DNA from: Mycolicibacterium sp. BiH015
GTDB lineage: Bacteria; Actinomycetota; Actinomycetes; Mycobacteriales; Mycobacteriaceae
Reading direction: 5' to 3'
Assembly (NCBI RefSeq): GCF_027706845.1
Contig: NZ_JAQGCZ010000001.1
Location: forward strand, 372,001-436,000
Length of the DNA: 64,000 bases
In this document: piece by piece, positions 8,997 through 18,200 of the stretch
Numbering within the stretch: the first letter of the stretch is position 1
How the letters are laid out: every line of letters begins with the position of its first letter
Position numbers and translations under genes: made by a program
Notes under the pieces: generated by a model
The model's input: the letters and a program-made list of their open reading frames with translations, nothing else
Database searches by the model: none
Told to the model about the DNA's origin: nothing

Positions 8997-10133
8997 TCAG
9001 GACTTGCCGAGTTCGTCGGCCACCGCTTCGGCGGCCGGCCGCAGCGACAGGTCCGACTGGCGGTTGGTGACGTGGGCCCAGCCACGTGCGGCGAGTTCGG
9101 TACGGTCGCCGTCACTGGCCCCGTACTTGCGCAGGAGCGGCACCAGGGATTCCGCGTCGTAGGGATTGAAGTAGTCCGCACCGTCACCGCACGTCTCACG
9201 CAATGCAGGGATGTCGGATGCGAGAACCCCGGTGCGAGAAGCCATCGCTTCGATCGGCGGAAGACCGGCACCCTCGTGTAGCGATGGCATGACCAGAAAA
9301 TCGGCCCCTGCGACCAGTGCGCGCAGAACGGCGAAGTCGAGGCGACCCATCACCTCCACGCGATCGCCCAGCCGAGCAGCGAGCGCACCCACTCGGTCGT
9401 CCCCGTCACGCAGCGCTTCACCGCTGCCTGCGATCACGAGCTTCTGCGGAATCTCCTGTATCGCTTCGGCGTACGCGGTGAGCAGCAGCGGCAGGTTCTT
9501 GTGCCACTTGGTGTTGCCCACGTAGAGGATGTACGGCCCCGCAACGGGTGCAAGGCTCGGATCCGCCGGAGTGAACCATTCGTCGTCGACCGGAATCGGG
9601 GTCACCATCACCGGTGCCGACGGTGCCATGTCCGTCAGACAGGCGGCGGTCGCCAGCGACGGCGTGAAGATCTTGCGGGACCGCCGCACGTCCAGGTTGA
9701 GCATCACGCGGGCGTAGGCTTGCCGCGCCCGGTTATGGCCGCTGACTTCCTGTTTCATGATGTGCAGGGTGTCGTGCACGGTGACGAACAACAGTGTCGT
9801 GCGGTTACCGGGGCTGAAGGACGCGAACGGGAATGGATAGTGAGGTACCCAGAATCCGCGTGGGCGAACGCTTTTCAGGGCGCGGTGCCACGCCCTCTGC
9901 TCGGACAGTGAATACATCGGCGCCACCTCGTGTTCGGAGACGACGGTCGTGCTTTCCCGCAACGGCGGCGTCGCGTGCTCGTTGACCAGGACCGCCAGCG
10001 TCATCCCGCGTTCGGCGAACACGGCCTCCAGATGGGGAAGCAACGTGCCGATGTACGTGCCGATGCCGCTCTGGCGGAGGTGACGGGCGTCGAAGAGGAG
10101 GTCGACGCGTCCACCCACCGACGATGCAGACAT
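8997..10133 (-). CDS. GT4-type glycosyltransferase
   Basis: A 378-residue GT-B enzyme of the GT4/mannosyltransferase type. The N terminus VDLLFDARHLRQSGIGTY contains the glycine-rich acceptor loop, followed by YVGNTKWHKNLPLLL and the C-terminal nucleotide-sugar motif HEGAGLPPIEAMA (E-x7-E type). ATG at 10133 is two bases from the stop of the upstream epimerase; a longer start at 10184 would overlap that gene and is less likely. Third gene of a three-gene minus-strand operon, convergent with the glycoside hydrolase. Confidence 0.88.
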   Translation of the reverse strand: MSASSVGGRVDLLFDARHLRQSGIGTYIGTLLPHLEAVFAERGMTLAVLVNEHATPPLRESTTVVSEHEVAPMYSLSEQRAWHRALKSVRPRGFWVPHYPFPFASFSPGNRTTLLFVTVHDTLHIMKQEVSGHNRARQAYARVMLNLDVRRSRKIFTPSLATAACLTDMAPSAPVMVTPIPVDDEWFTPADPSLAPVAGPYILYVGNTKWHKNLPLLLTAYAEAIQEIPQKLVIAGSGEALRDGDDRVGALAARLGDRVEVMGRLDFAVLRALVAGADFLVMPSLHEGAGLPPIEAMASRTGVLASDIPALRETCGDGADYFNPYDAESLVPLLRKYGASDGDRTELAARGWAHVTNRQSDLSLRPAAEAVADELGKS

Positions 10134-10135
10134 GG

Positions 10136-11089
10136 CTACGTGAGACGCCCTTCCAGCTGAGGCAGGAAGTCGGGTTTGTCCCACATGCGTTTGAGGGTCT
10201 CGTCGAGCTCATGCTCGGGGCTCCAGCCGAAGACGTCCTTGATCCGTGAGATGTCCGCGCCCAGGAATGGGCGGTCCACCGCGCGCATCCGGCTCTCGTC
10301 CTGGCGCACCTCGAATTCCAGGCCGAGCACCGAGCGCATCCGGTCGACGATCTCGTTGACCGAGTACTGGTTGCCGCTGCCAAGGTTGACCACCTCGCAC
10401 ATGCCTGCGTCCGGGGAGGACCCGAGCGCGGCGGCCGCGAAACCGCTTGCGGCGTCGAGGACATCGATGTAGTCGCGCTTGGGCCAGGTGTTGCCGAGAT
10501 AGATGGCCTCCGGATTGTCGCGCAACTGGACGACAATGGCGGGAAGAAGGTGGGGGTTGGTCTCACCCGGGCCGATGACGTTGAACAGACGGACGATCAC
10601 CCCGCGGAGTCCGCGACTGGCAGCGAGTGCACGCACGTACACCTCGCCCTGCTCCTTGGTGTAGCCGTAGATGTCCACAGGTTCCACCACGGAATCGAAT
10701 TCGCGATGAGCTGCCTCATCGGGCCGATACACCGCGCCGCTGCTGGCGAACACGAAGCGGGTGCCCGGAGCGCACGCGGCGAGCAGGTTGACCGTGCCGG
10801 TCACGTTCGTCGCGACGGCGTTGGCCGGGTCGCTGTCGCACTCGGGGATGTAGTGGATCGCGGCGAGATGGACGATGACGTCAGGAGCGACGTCCTCGAT
10901 CAGCGCCTTCGTGGCAGCCGCGTCGCGGATGTCGACGCGGCGGAACGTGAACCCGTCCGGCTCGCCCTCCAGCCATTCGGGGGTGCCGTACCGCAGCAGG
11001 TCGGCAACCACCACATCGGCACGAGATTTGAGGTGGCGCACCAGTTCTCTGCCGACGAAACCTGCACCACCCGTGACCATGATTCGCAT
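10136..11089 (-). CDS. NAD-dependent nucleotide-sugar epimerase/dehydratase
   Basis: A 317-residue extended short-chain dehydrogenase. The NAD-binding TGGAGFVG motif begins at residue 6, the SSGAVY segment carries the catalytic serine position, and YGYTKEQGE supplies the YxxxK pair. It resembles UDP-glucose 4-epimerase and GDP/dTDP-sugar modifying enzymes and likely prepares the activated sugar for the flanking glycosyltransferases. Exact sugar specificity cannot be read from the sequence. Confidence 0.88.
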   Translation of the reverse strand: MRIMVTGGAGFVGRELVRHLKSRADVVVADLLRYGTPEWLEGEPDGFTFRRVDIRDAAATKALIEDVAPDVIVHLAAIHYIPECDSDPANAVATNVTGTVNLLAACAPGTRFVFASSGAVYRPDEAAHREFDSVVEPVDIYGYTKEQGEVYVRALAASRGLRGVIVRLFNVIGPGETNPHLLPAIVVQLRDNPEAIYLGNTWPKRDYIDVLDAASGFAAAALGSSPDAGMCEVVNLGSGNQYSVNEIVDRMRSVLGLEFEVRQDESRMRAVDRPFLGADISRIKDVFGWSPEHELDETLKRMWDKPDFLPQLEGRLT

Positions 11090-11111
11090 GCCCTACCCCG
11101 CCTCTCGCGTC

Positions 11112-12245
11112 TCAAGCCTTGCTTCGCCCCGCGACTGCGAGGGCGTGCGTCTCCAATGTCTTCGCGATGTGCGACCAGTCCAGCGAATCGGCGCCGCTCA
11201 CACCGGCGTGCGAATAGACGTCCCAATCGGCCTCGGCCGTCAGCAGCGCCTCGGCGAACTCCGCCTCCGCGGTGCCGCAGACCACCCCGGCTCCGTACTG
11301 CTTGACGACGTCCGTGGCGCCGTTCTCTGGAAAGTCGGCGGTCACCACGGGTAGCCCGCTGGCCATCGCCTCGGCGATCACCCGGGGGAAACCCTCTCGG
11401 CGACTGGGCATTCCGAGCACCACGGATCGCGACAGCAGGTCGATCTTCTGCTCCTCGTCAACGGATCCGAGGACGCGGATCCGTGCGGCGACGGGAGACC
11501 GGCGTGCATGGTCTTCGATATCGCCTCGCGACGGCCCGTCTCCGGCGATCACCAGATCACCCGAGAAGCCGCGATCGGCCGCGAGAGCGAATGCGTCGAT
11601 CAGCAGGGGCAGGTTCTTGTGCGGGGCGAGTCGGCCGACGTAGAGCGCTCCGGAACGTTCTGCACGCGGTGCGGCGCGGTACCGGGACGCGACGATCCCG
11701 CTGGGAAGGACGCCGCAATCCCGTTGCGACTGTTCGCGTATCGCCTCGGCGACCGCTTCACTGACAGCGAAGTTCATCCCTACCCATTTGGGTAGCTGCG
11801 CCTGGAGAAGACTCAGGAACGGGTCTTCGCGGATTTCGCACCAATGCACCGCGCTGCGCGCCCTGACGGCTCTGGGAAGCGCGGTGACGTGCATGAGGGG
11901 CCACTCGTTGAGCAGGAAGAAGTCGTACTGCTCGCGACTCGCGAGGCGCCGCACGGTGGCACTGAATCGGACGATGTCAGCCCAATCGCGGCGCATGGCG
12001 GCTATTCGAGGAGCCTTGTAGCGACCGCTGTTGGGATTGCGGCGGACCCTCACGCCGTTGATCGTCTCGTCGTCGGCGAGGCCGGGTTGGTGGCCGATAC
12101 AGAAGACATCGACGTGGTGGCCGCGGCGGATCATCGCTTCCCCCAGCTCCTGGAAGAAGATCTCTTGCCCGCCAACGCTCGGATAGTAGAGCTCGGTGAG
12201 GAACGCGAACCGCAGGGCACGGCGTTGGCCCTGCAGCGGCTCCAT
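11112..12245 (-). CDS. GT4-type glycosyltransferase
   Basis: A 377-residue GT-B glycosyltransferase. LRFAFLTELYYPSVGGQEIFF is the N-terminal acceptor loop, GALYVGRLAPHKNLPLLIDAF the interdomain phosphate-binding segment, and REGFPRVIAEAMASGLPVV the E-x7-E nucleotide-sugar motif. The ATG at 12245 (MEPLQGQ) puts the fold-starting strand near residue 13; an upstream in-frame start at 12329 adds an unconserved Arg/Ser-rich stretch and is disfavoured. First gene of the minus-strand trio with the epimerase and the other GT4 enzyme. Confidence 0.87.
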   Translation of the reverse strand: MEPLQGQRRALRFAFLTELYYPSVGGQEIFFQELGEAMIRRGHHVDVFCIGHQPGLADDETINGVRVRRNPNSGRYKAPRIAAMRRDWADIVRFSATVRRLASREQYDFFLLNEWPLMHVTALPRAVRARSAVHWCEIREDPFLSLLQAQLPKWVGMNFAVSEAVAEAIREQSQRDCGVLPSGIVASRYRAAPRAERSGALYVGRLAPHKNLPLLIDAFALAADRGFSGDLVIAGDGPSRGDIEDHARRSPVAARIRVLGSVDEEQKIDLLSRSVVLGMPSRREGFPRVIAEAMASGLPVVTADFPENGATDVVKQYGAGVVCGTAEAEFAEALLTAEADWDVYSHAGVSGADSLDWSHIAKTLETHALAVAGRSKA

Positions 12246-12891
12246 TCGTTCCGTCCCCCGTACCCCGATCGGAATGTCGGGTCCCGATCGTACCTGCGAT
12301 GCGCGGACCCGGGAGCGTGTCAGGGACAACTGGGCAAGAGCCTACGGGCGCGCTGCGGGTCACACGGTCGCCACAGCCGGCCGCAGCACACTGGCCTTCG
12401 TCCGTGTTGGCGGTGAGGGCCGCGGGGTTGCGACTGCCCGGCGGCCGCGCTCGGCTAACGGATGACGGGTCACATTCGCTGTCTGTCCCGGACGATTTTC
12501 CGGCGACTTCATCATCGACTGCGGGCGCTGGGGCACCGCCGGCGGACCCAGCGGAGGCCGACGTGCGTACAGCAACTTTGCTGCAATGCAGACCTGCCGC
12601 AGTCAACCTGATTGCAGGAGCGGGTCTTTGCGTTCGCAGTTAGCCACTATCGTGGCACCTGTGTCGCGGATCTTGAACAATCACTCGGCAACCCGCAGCA
12701 CCGCACACTTGCCCATCGCACGTTCTGAATTTCGCAAATTGGACTATCGGCCGCCGCGAACCAGCTAACTGAGGCGAACTTCGTGATCCGCAAACGAATT
12801 GCGTCGGCGCCTCTAAGATACGACGTACCGAGCTAACACGAGCGGGGGGACGATTGCCTGCCCGAGTGTCGAATGCGGTGGGGAGGCCATG
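12246..12891. other. 646-base non-coding divergent spacer
   Basis: This gap separates two divergent glycosyltransferase genes and is the longest non-coding stretch in the window. Small open frames in it are arginine/serine-rich shadows without ribosome sites. The half nearest the plus-strand gene (about 12640-12840) is more AT-rich than the surroundings and includes TAAGAT near 12812, which could be a -10 element, but no well-spaced -35 was found. CCCGATCG occurs twice near 12265-12300. It probably carries both promoters; no operator could be defined. Confidence 0.45.
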
Positions 12892-14004
12892 ATGAAGGTG
12901 GCGCTCGTCCACGAGAGACTGACCGAGATCGCCGGCTCCGAGCACGTCGTCACGGCATTGTCCCGCGAATGGCCCGACGCCCCGGTCGCCATCCCCATCG
13001 CCGATCTTCGCGTCGCCGCTCCGTTCCTATCTCAGGTGAAGACGGGTTCGCTGTCCTCGCTGTACCGGATGACCGGCTACCGCAGCTATGCTCCGCTTCT
13101 ACCGCTGGTGCCCACCTGGCTCAGGCGATGCGACTTCTCCTCGGCAGACGCCGTCATCATCAGCCACCATGCTTTCGCAGTCGCCGCGGCAGATGCCGCC
13201 AGCGCGAAACCGACTGTGCTTTACGTCCATTCGCCGGCGAGGTGGGCCTGGGACAAGAGCATGCGCGCCGAGGAGTCGTCGTCACGCCCCGGCTGGCTCG
13301 CGCTCGAACTGTTGTCGCGACTGGCGATGAGAACCGAACTGGCATCGGTTCCGAAGATCACCACTGTGGTAGCCAACAGCACCGCGGTCGCGGCGAGAAT
13401 CCAGGCCCAATGGGGCCGCACTGCCGATGTCGTCCATCCACCGGTCAACATCGACTTCTACAAGCCGGATCCGGCCGAGCAACGCGAGGACTTCTTTCTT
13501 CTACCTGGTCGACTCGTGCCGTACAAAAGACCGGACGTCGCGATCCGAGCCGCTGCCGCCGCCGGTGTGCGGCTGATCGTCGCAGGCGATGGACGCGAGT
13601 CGATCCGCTGCAGAGAACTCGCCGATGGTGCGGACATCACCTTCCTGGGCCGGGTGTCCGACGACGAACTCCGCAGCCTGTATCGGCGAGCGAAGGCGAT
13701 GCTCATGCCGGGCGAAGAGGATTTCGGCATCACCCCGGTGGAGGCAATGGCTTGCGGGACACCGGTCATCGCCCTGGGCGTCGGCGGCGCGCTCGACAGT
13801 GTGGTCGAGGGCCACACCGGGACCTTCGTGCGGCCAGGCGACGACGGTGAGGTGATCGGTAACTTCTGCGACGCGCTCGCGTCCTTCGACCGTGGCGAGT
13901 TCGATCCTGTGGCGATCCGGATGCACGCCGAACGGTTCGCGCCGGAGGTCTTCCGCAAAAAGATGGGCGCCATCGTCACGCAGGCAGTCTCAGCCGTTTG
14001 CTGA
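12892..14004 (+). CDS. GT4-type glycosyltransferase
   Basis: A 370-residue GT-B enzyme starting MKVALVHERLTEIAGSE. It has the VLYVHSPARWAWD acceptor segment, LLPGRLVPYKRPDVAIRAA, and GEEDFGITPVEAMACGTPVIA with the E-x7-E pair. The second of two adjacent ATGs is chosen because GGGAGG lies five bases before it. The closest functional type is the mannosyl or rhamnosyl transferases of polysaccharide loci. It stands alone in orientation, followed 86 bases later by the GAF-domain gene. Confidence 0.87.
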   Translation: MKVALVHERLTEIAGSEHVVTALSREWPDAPVAIPIADLRVAAPFLSQVKTGSLSSLYRMTGYRSYAPLLPLVPTWLRRCDFSSADAVIISHHAFAVAAADAASAKPTVLYVHSPARWAWDKSMRAEESSSRPGWLALELLSRLAMRTELASVPKITTVVANSTAVAARIQAQWGRTADVVHPPVNIDFYKPDPAEQREDFFLLPGRLVPYKRPDVAIRAAAAAGVRLIVAGDGRESIRCRELADGADITFLGRVSDDELRSLYRRAKAMLMPGEEDFGITPVEAMACGTPVIALGVGGALDSVVEGHTGTFVRPGDDGEVIGNFCDALASFDRGEFDPVAIRMHAERFAPEVFRKKMGAIVTQAVSAVC

Positions 14005-14032
14005 CGGCCGATCCCCGACTCGTAGCACGTTT

Positions 14033-14090
14033 CACTTGATCGTTTTCAACAAGTGCGTCAACAACCGCTTCGCGGGCTTATCGTTAGTGA
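14033..14090 (+). promoter_or_regulatory. Putative promoter and inverted repeat of the GAF gene
   Basis: CACTTG (14033-14038) and CAAGTG (14050-14055) form a six-base inverted repeat with an 11-base AT-rich spacer. TATCGT at 14079-14084 fits the mycobacterial -10 pattern TANNNT and lies six bases before the GTG at 14091, so the transcript may be leaderless. No good -35 is seen. Confidence 0.35.
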
Positions 14091-14786
14091 GTGATCTCAC
14101 TACCCGGCTTCGACGCCTGGCTCAACAGCATGGTCGAAGAGCAGGCAGCGAAGGCTCAGCAGACTGCGGACGAGTACGTCGCCCAGGCGGTCGCCGCCCA
14201 ACTGATGGCCGACGTCACGCGTCGCAAAGAAGATCATCGCGAGTTGCTGGCACACCTGTCCGACGCCGATATCAGCGTCGCTGAGCAGTCCGCGGGACCG
14301 CAGTCGGTGGTCGCGGACCCCGAACGGCTCGAGGCCCTCTATGCCACCGGGCTCCTCGATGCACCGCGGGAGCAGGTCTACGACCGCATCACGGACATGG
14401 CCGCGAGCGCCCTGGCGGCACCCGGGGCGGCCATCTCGCTGGTCGACATCGACCGGCAGTTCTTTGTCAGCATGCACGGCTCGCCCGCAGAGGCACCGGA
14501 AGATCGGCAGACCTCGATCGACCGATCGGTGTGTCAGTACGCGGTCGCGTCGGGGCAGCCGCTGGTGATTTCCGACGCCCGGGAAGACCCGGTGCTCAAG
14601 TACAACCCCGCGGTCACCGACGGCACCGTCGTGTCCTATCTCGGCATCCCGCTGATCGACGGCGGTGAGCATGCCATCGGCACTTTGTGCGTGTGGGACA
14701 CCGGTCCCCGTCAGTGGACATCGGGTCACGTGACGACGTTGCGCGATCTGGCGCAACTGGCGACGGACCGGATATTCGCGAAGTAG
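14091..14786 (+). CDS. GAF-domain sensor protein
   Basis: A 231-residue soluble protein. The first 60 residues are charged and probably helical (WLNSMVEEQAAKAQQTADEYVAQAV). From about residue 78 a single GAF domain follows (ERLEALYATGLLDAPREQVYDRIT through GIPLIDGGEHAIGTLCVWDT to the end). No output domain (HK, GGDEF, EAL, HTH) is attached, so it is a free-standing sensor. Start is GTG at 14091 with no ribosome-binding site. It ends ten bases from the convergent SDR gene. Partner and ligand are unknown. Confidence 0.82.
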   Translation: MISLPGFDAWLNSMVEEQAAKAQQTADEYVAQAVAAQLMADVTRRKEDHRELLAHLSDADISVAEQSAGPQSVVADPERLEALYATGLLDAPREQVYDRITDMAASALAAPGAAISLVDIDRQFFVSMHGSPAEAPEDRQTSIDRSVCQYAVASGQPLVISDAREDPVLKYNPAVTDGTVVSYLGIPLIDGGEHAIGTLCVWDTGPRQWTSGHVTTLRDLAQLATDRIFAK

Positions 14787-14796
14787 GGCCCGGAAC

Positions 14797-15702
14797 TCAG
14801 GCCCCGTAAACGGGAACCGGGGTCCGCGCTTTGGCGAGCAGATCGGCGACGACCGGACCGAGTTCGGCGGGGTCCCATTTGGCGCCCTTGTCGATCTCCG
14901 GCCCGTGCGCCCATCCCTCGGCCACCCGGATCTTGCCACCCTCGACCTCGAACATCTTGCCGGTGACGTCGCGGGACTCGACGGAGCCCAGCCACACCAC
15001 CAGCGGTGAGATGTTCTCAGGCGCCATCGCGTCGAAATCCTTGTCCTGCGTGGCCATCATGTCGGCGAAGACGGTCTCGGTCATCCGTGTGCGGGCCGAC
15101 GGCGCGATCGCGTTGACGCTCACGCCGTAGCGTCCCATCTCGGCCGCGGCCACAAGAGTCAGTGCGGCGATGCCCGCCTTGGCGGCGCTGTAGTTGGCCT
15201 GCCCGACGCTGCCCTGCAGGCCGGCGCCGGAGCTCGTGTTGATGATGCGCGCATCGACCGACTCGCCGGCCTTGGACTGCGCCCGCCAATACGCGGCGGC
15301 ATGTTTCATCGTGGCGAAGTGGCCTTTGAGGTGCACCGCGGTGACGGCGTCGAATTCCTCTTCGCTGGTGTTGGCGAACATGCGGTCGCGCACGATCCCG
15401 GCGTTGTTGACCAGAACGTCGAGGCCGCCGAAGCTTTCAATGGCGGTCTGGATGAGGCCTTCGGCCTGGGCCCAGTCGGCGACGTTGGCACCGCTGGTCA
15501 CGGCTTCGCCTCCGGCGGCAGTGATTTCGTCGACGACGGACTGGGCGGCGCTACCACCGCCGGCGGCCGAGCCGTCGAGGCCGACGCCGATGTCGTTGAC
15601 GACGACCCGCGCCCCCTCCGCGGCGAACGCCAGGGCGTGCGCCCGTCCGATTCCGCCACCGGCACCCGTCACGATGACCACGCGGCCGTCGAGCAATCCC
15701 AT
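14797..15702 (-). CDS. SDR oxidoreductase of steroid ring C/D pathway (Rv3548c-like)
   Basis: A 301-residue short-chain dehydrogenase. The cofactor motif TGAGGGIG starts at residue 12, NNAG is present, and the catalytic serine and tyrosine/lysine are in NTSSGAGLQG and YSAAKAG. A C-terminal extension (WAHGPEIDKGAKWDPAELG) is typical of the (3R)-hydroxyacyl-CoA dehydrogenase-like members. Position beside a second SDR and echA20 matches the M. tuberculosis Rv3548c-Rv3549c-echA20 order, implying KstR2 control through the operator at 16533. The reaction in ring C/D degradation is not established here. Confidence 0.9.
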   Translation of the reverse strand: MGLLDGRVVIVTGAGGGIGRAHALAFAAEGARVVVNDIGVGLDGSAAGGGSAAQSVVDEITAAGGEAVTSGANVADWAQAEGLIQTAIESFGGLDVLVNNAGIVRDRMFANTSEEEFDAVTAVHLKGHFATMKHAAAYWRAQSKAGESVDARIINTSSGAGLQGSVGQANYSAAKAGIAALTLVAAAEMGRYGVSVNAIAPSARTRMTETVFADMMATQDKDFDAMAPENISPLVVWLGSVESRDVTGKMFEVEGGKIRVAEGWAHGPEIDKGAKWDPAELGPVVADLLAKARTPVPVYGA

Positions 15703-15725
15703 TGCTTAACTCCTCTTTTGAAACG

Positions 15726-16517
15726 TCATTTTGCGATGTCGGCACTCGTGGTCGACAGGTAGTGCGGCGGCTCCCCGCCGCCATGCACCTCCAGTGAGGC
15801 ACCACTGATGTAGGACGCCGCGGGCGAGGCAAGAAATGCTGTGGCCCAACCGATGTCCTCAGGTTTGGCCAGCCTACCCAGCGGCACGTTCTTCGATATC
15901 GCGGCGATCGAGTCGGCGTCGCCGTAGAAGAGCTCGGACTGTTCGGTTTCGACCATGCCGACGACGACGGAGTTGACACGGACCTTCGGCGCCCACTCCA
16001 CGGCCAGCGTCGAGGTCATGCTCTCCATGCCTGCCTTCGCCGCCCCGTAGGCGACGGTGCCCGGGGTGGGACGGCGTCCGCTCACGCTGGTGATGTTGAT
16101 GATGGATCCACCCGTTTCCTGGGTCTGCATCACGGCGTTGGCATGTTGTGAGATCGACAGCGCGCCAAGGAGATTCAGTTCGACGATCTTGGTGCTGAAT
16201 TTGGCCGACGCATCGGCGGCGAGTACGTAGGGCGAACCGCCGGCATTGTTCACCACGACGTCGAGGCGTCCGTGGTCGGCGACGATCCCGTCGATCAGTT
16301 CCTTGACGGCGGCGTCGTCGCGGATATCGCACGGACGGAACTCGTAGGGAGAGCCCTCGACCGGCCGGCGCGCGCAGGTCACCACGGTGGCTCCCTGAGC
16401 CGCGAAGACTCGGCTGATCCCGGCACCCACACCGCGCACCCCTCCGGTGACGAGCGCGATGCGCCCGGTCAGCCCCAGGGAGATGCCCGCAACGGCACTG
16501 TCGACGGTGTCAGTCAC
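15726..16517 (-). CDS. SDR oxidoreductase of steroid ring C/D pathway (Rv3549c-like)
   Basis: A 263-residue short-chain dehydrogenase with TGGVRGVGAG, NNAGG, the INITSVSGRR catalytic serine region and YGAAKAG. The GTG at 16517 is preferred because the longer in-frame start at 16616 would lie within echA20 and read through the KstR2 palindrome. First gene of a two-gene minus-strand operon, divergent from echA20 with a 52-base spacer. The substrate is likely a CoA thioester of the hydrindane-dione part of cholesterol, inferred from neighbours. Confidence 0.9.
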   Translation of the reverse strand: MTDTVDSAVAGISLGLTGRIALVTGGVRGVGAGISRVFAAQGATVVTCARRPVEGSPYEFRPCDIRDDAAVKELIDGIVADHGRLDVVVNNAGGSPYVLAADASAKFSTKIVELNLLGALSISQHANAVMQTQETGGSIINITSVSGRRPTPGTVAYGAAKAGMESMTSTLAVEWAPKVRVNSVVVGMVETEQSELFYGDADSIAAISKNVPLGRLAKPEDIGWATAFLASPAASYISGASLEVHGGGEPPHYLSTTSADIAK

Positions 16518-16532
16518 TGTGCTAGCGTACCA

Positions 16533-16546
16533 AGCAAGTGCTTGCT
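16533..16546. promoter_or_regulatory. KstR2 operator between SDR and echA20
   Basis: AGCAAGTGCTTGCT matches the KstR2 consensus AnCAAGnnCTTGnT exactly, and the symmetry extends to a perfect 16-base AAGCAAG-TG-CTTGCTT. It sits in the 52-base divergent spacer, so it should repress both directions. Confidence 0.88.
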
Positions 16547-16569
16547 TAGGTAGCGACCCAGGAGTTTGC

Positions 16570-17325
16570 ATGCCAATCACCACAAAGTCCGTGGAGCCGG
16601 GCATCGTCTCGGTCACGGTCGACTATCCGCCGGTCAACGCCATCCCGTCGCGCGGCTGGTTCGAACTGGCCGACGCGATCACTACTGCAGGACGCGACCA
16701 GAGCACGCACGTCGTGATCCTGCGCGCCGAGGGCCGCGGATTCAACGCGGGCGTCGACATCAAGGAGATGCAGAAGACCGAGGGCTTCACCGCGCTCATC
16801 GACGCCAACCGCGGATGCTTCGAGGCCTTTCGCGCGGTCTACGAGTGCGCCGTGCCGGTGGTCGCCGCCGTCAACGGGTTCTGTGTCGGCGGCGGCATCG
16901 GTCTCGTCGGCAATGCCGACGTGATCGTCGCGTCCGACGACGCCAAGTTCGGGCTGCCCGAGGTCGAACGTGGCGCGCTCGGTGCCGCGACCCACCTGTC
17001 CCGCCTGGTGCCCCAACACATGATGCGCCGACTGTTCTTCACCGCGGCCACCGTCAGCGCCGAGACCCTGCACCATTTCGGTTCGGTGCACGAGGTGGTG
17101 CCGCGCGCCGATCTCGACGAATCCGCACTACGCGTGGCTCGCGACATCGCCGCCAAGGACACTCGCGTGATCCGTGCCGCCAAGGAAGCGCTCAACTTCA
17201 TCGACATCCAGCCGGTCAATGCGAGATACCGCATGGAGCAGGGTTTTACGTTCGAACTGAACCTGGCGGGCGTCTCCGACGAGCATCGTGACGCGTTCGC
17301 CGGTACGGACAAGGGATCCAAGTAA
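16570..17325 (+). CDS. echA20: EchA20, ring D-opening enoyl-CoA hydratase-family hydrolase
   Basis: A 251-residue crotonase-fold protein matching M. tuberculosis EchA20 (247 residues). Landmarks are LRAEGRGFNAGVDIKEM, the oxyanion-hole segment NGFCVGGGIGLVGNAD and LPEVERGALGAATHLSR. In the KstR2 pathway EchA20 hydrolytically opens steroid ring D of the HIEC-CoA intermediate. AGGAG six bases before ATG 16570 fixes the start. The TAA shares its last base with the ipdA ATG. Confidence 0.95.
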   Translation: MPITTKSVEPGIVSVTVDYPPVNAIPSRGWFELADAITTAGRDQSTHVVILRAEGRGFNAGVDIKEMQKTEGFTALIDANRGCFEAFRAVYECAVPVVAAVNGFCVGGGIGLVGNADVIVASDDAKFGLPEVERGALGAATHLSRLVPQHMMRRLFFTAATVSAETLHHFGSVHEVVPRADLDESALRVARDIAAKDTRVIRAAKEALNFIDIQPVNARYRMEQGFTFELNLAGVSDEHRDAFAGTDKGSK

Positions 17326-18200
17326 TGGCAGACAAGAGAACGACGCTCGACGAGGCGGTGTCCTCGATTGAAAGCGGCATGACGATCGGCATCGGCGGCT
17401 GGGGGTCGCGCCGTAAGCCGATGGCGTTCATCCGCGCGCTGCTGCGCACCGACGTCACCGACCTGACCGTCGTGACCTACGGCGGCCCCGACCTCGGGCT
17501 GCTCTGCTCGGCAGGCAAGGTCAAGCGGGCCTACTACGGATTCGTCTCGCTGGATTCCCCGCCCTTCTACGACCCGTGGTTCGCCAAGGCCCGCACCTCG
17601 GGCTCGATCGAGTCGCGCGAGATGGATGAAGGCATGTTGCGCTGCGGTCTTCAGGCCGCCGCGCAACGGTTGCCGTTCCTGCCGATCCGCGCCGGGCTGG
17701 GCAGTGACGTCCGCGCCTTCTGGGGAGATGAGCTCAAAACCGTGCGATCTCCGTATGGAGACGAGGAACTGATCGCCATGCCCGCGCTGAACCTGGACGT
17801 GGCGCTCGTGCACATGAACCTCGGCGATCAGCGCGGCAACGCGGCCTACACCGGAATCGACCCCTATTTCGACGACCTGTTCCTGATGTCCGCCGGGAAG
17901 CGCCTGCTGTCGGTCGAAAAGGTGGTCTCGACCGAAGAGCTGGTGAAATCCGTTCCACCGCAAGCACTGCTGATCAACCGCATGATGGTCGACACCGTCG
18001 TCGAGGCACCCAATGGCGCTCATTTCACCACCGCCGAGCCCGACTACCGTCGCGACGAGAAGTTCCAGCGGCACTACGCCGAGGCCGCCGCTTCGGACGA
18101 GACGTGGGCCGAGTTCGTCAAGACCTACCTGTCGGGCAGCGAGGCCGATTACCAAGCAGCTGTCCGCACCTTCACGAATGACCTGGAGGCGTCCAAGTGA
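17325..18200 (+). CDS. ipdA: IpdA, COCHEA-CoA hydrolase alpha subunit
   Basis: A 291-residue class I CoA-transferase-fold protein with the glycine-rich GMTIGIGGWGSRRKP near the N terminus. IpdA and IpdB form the heterotetramer that opens the last steroid ring (ring C) of COCHEA-CoA rather than transferring CoA. The start overlaps echA20 by one base; the stop overlaps the ipdB GTG (GTGA), as expected for a 1:1 complex. Confidence 0.95.
   Translation: MADKRTTLDEAVSSIESGMTIGIGGWGSRRKPMAFIRALLRTDVTDLTVVTYGGPDLGLLCSAGKVKRAYYGFVSLDSPPFYDPWFAKARTSGSIESREMDEGMLRCGLQAAAQRLPFLPIRAGLGSDVRAFWGDELKTVRSPYGDEELIAMPALNLDVALVHMNLGDQRGNAAYTGIDPYFDDLFLMSAGKRLLSVEKVVSTEELVKSVPPQALLINRMMVDTVVEAPNGAHFTTAEPDYRRDEKFQRHYAEAAASDETWAEFVKTYLSGSEADYQAAVRTFTNDLEASK

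Noticed and set aside
14784..14820. Possible terminator hairpin between the GAF and SDR genes
   Set aside because: The best stem is only four to five bases with a very small loop and runs into the SDR coding end.
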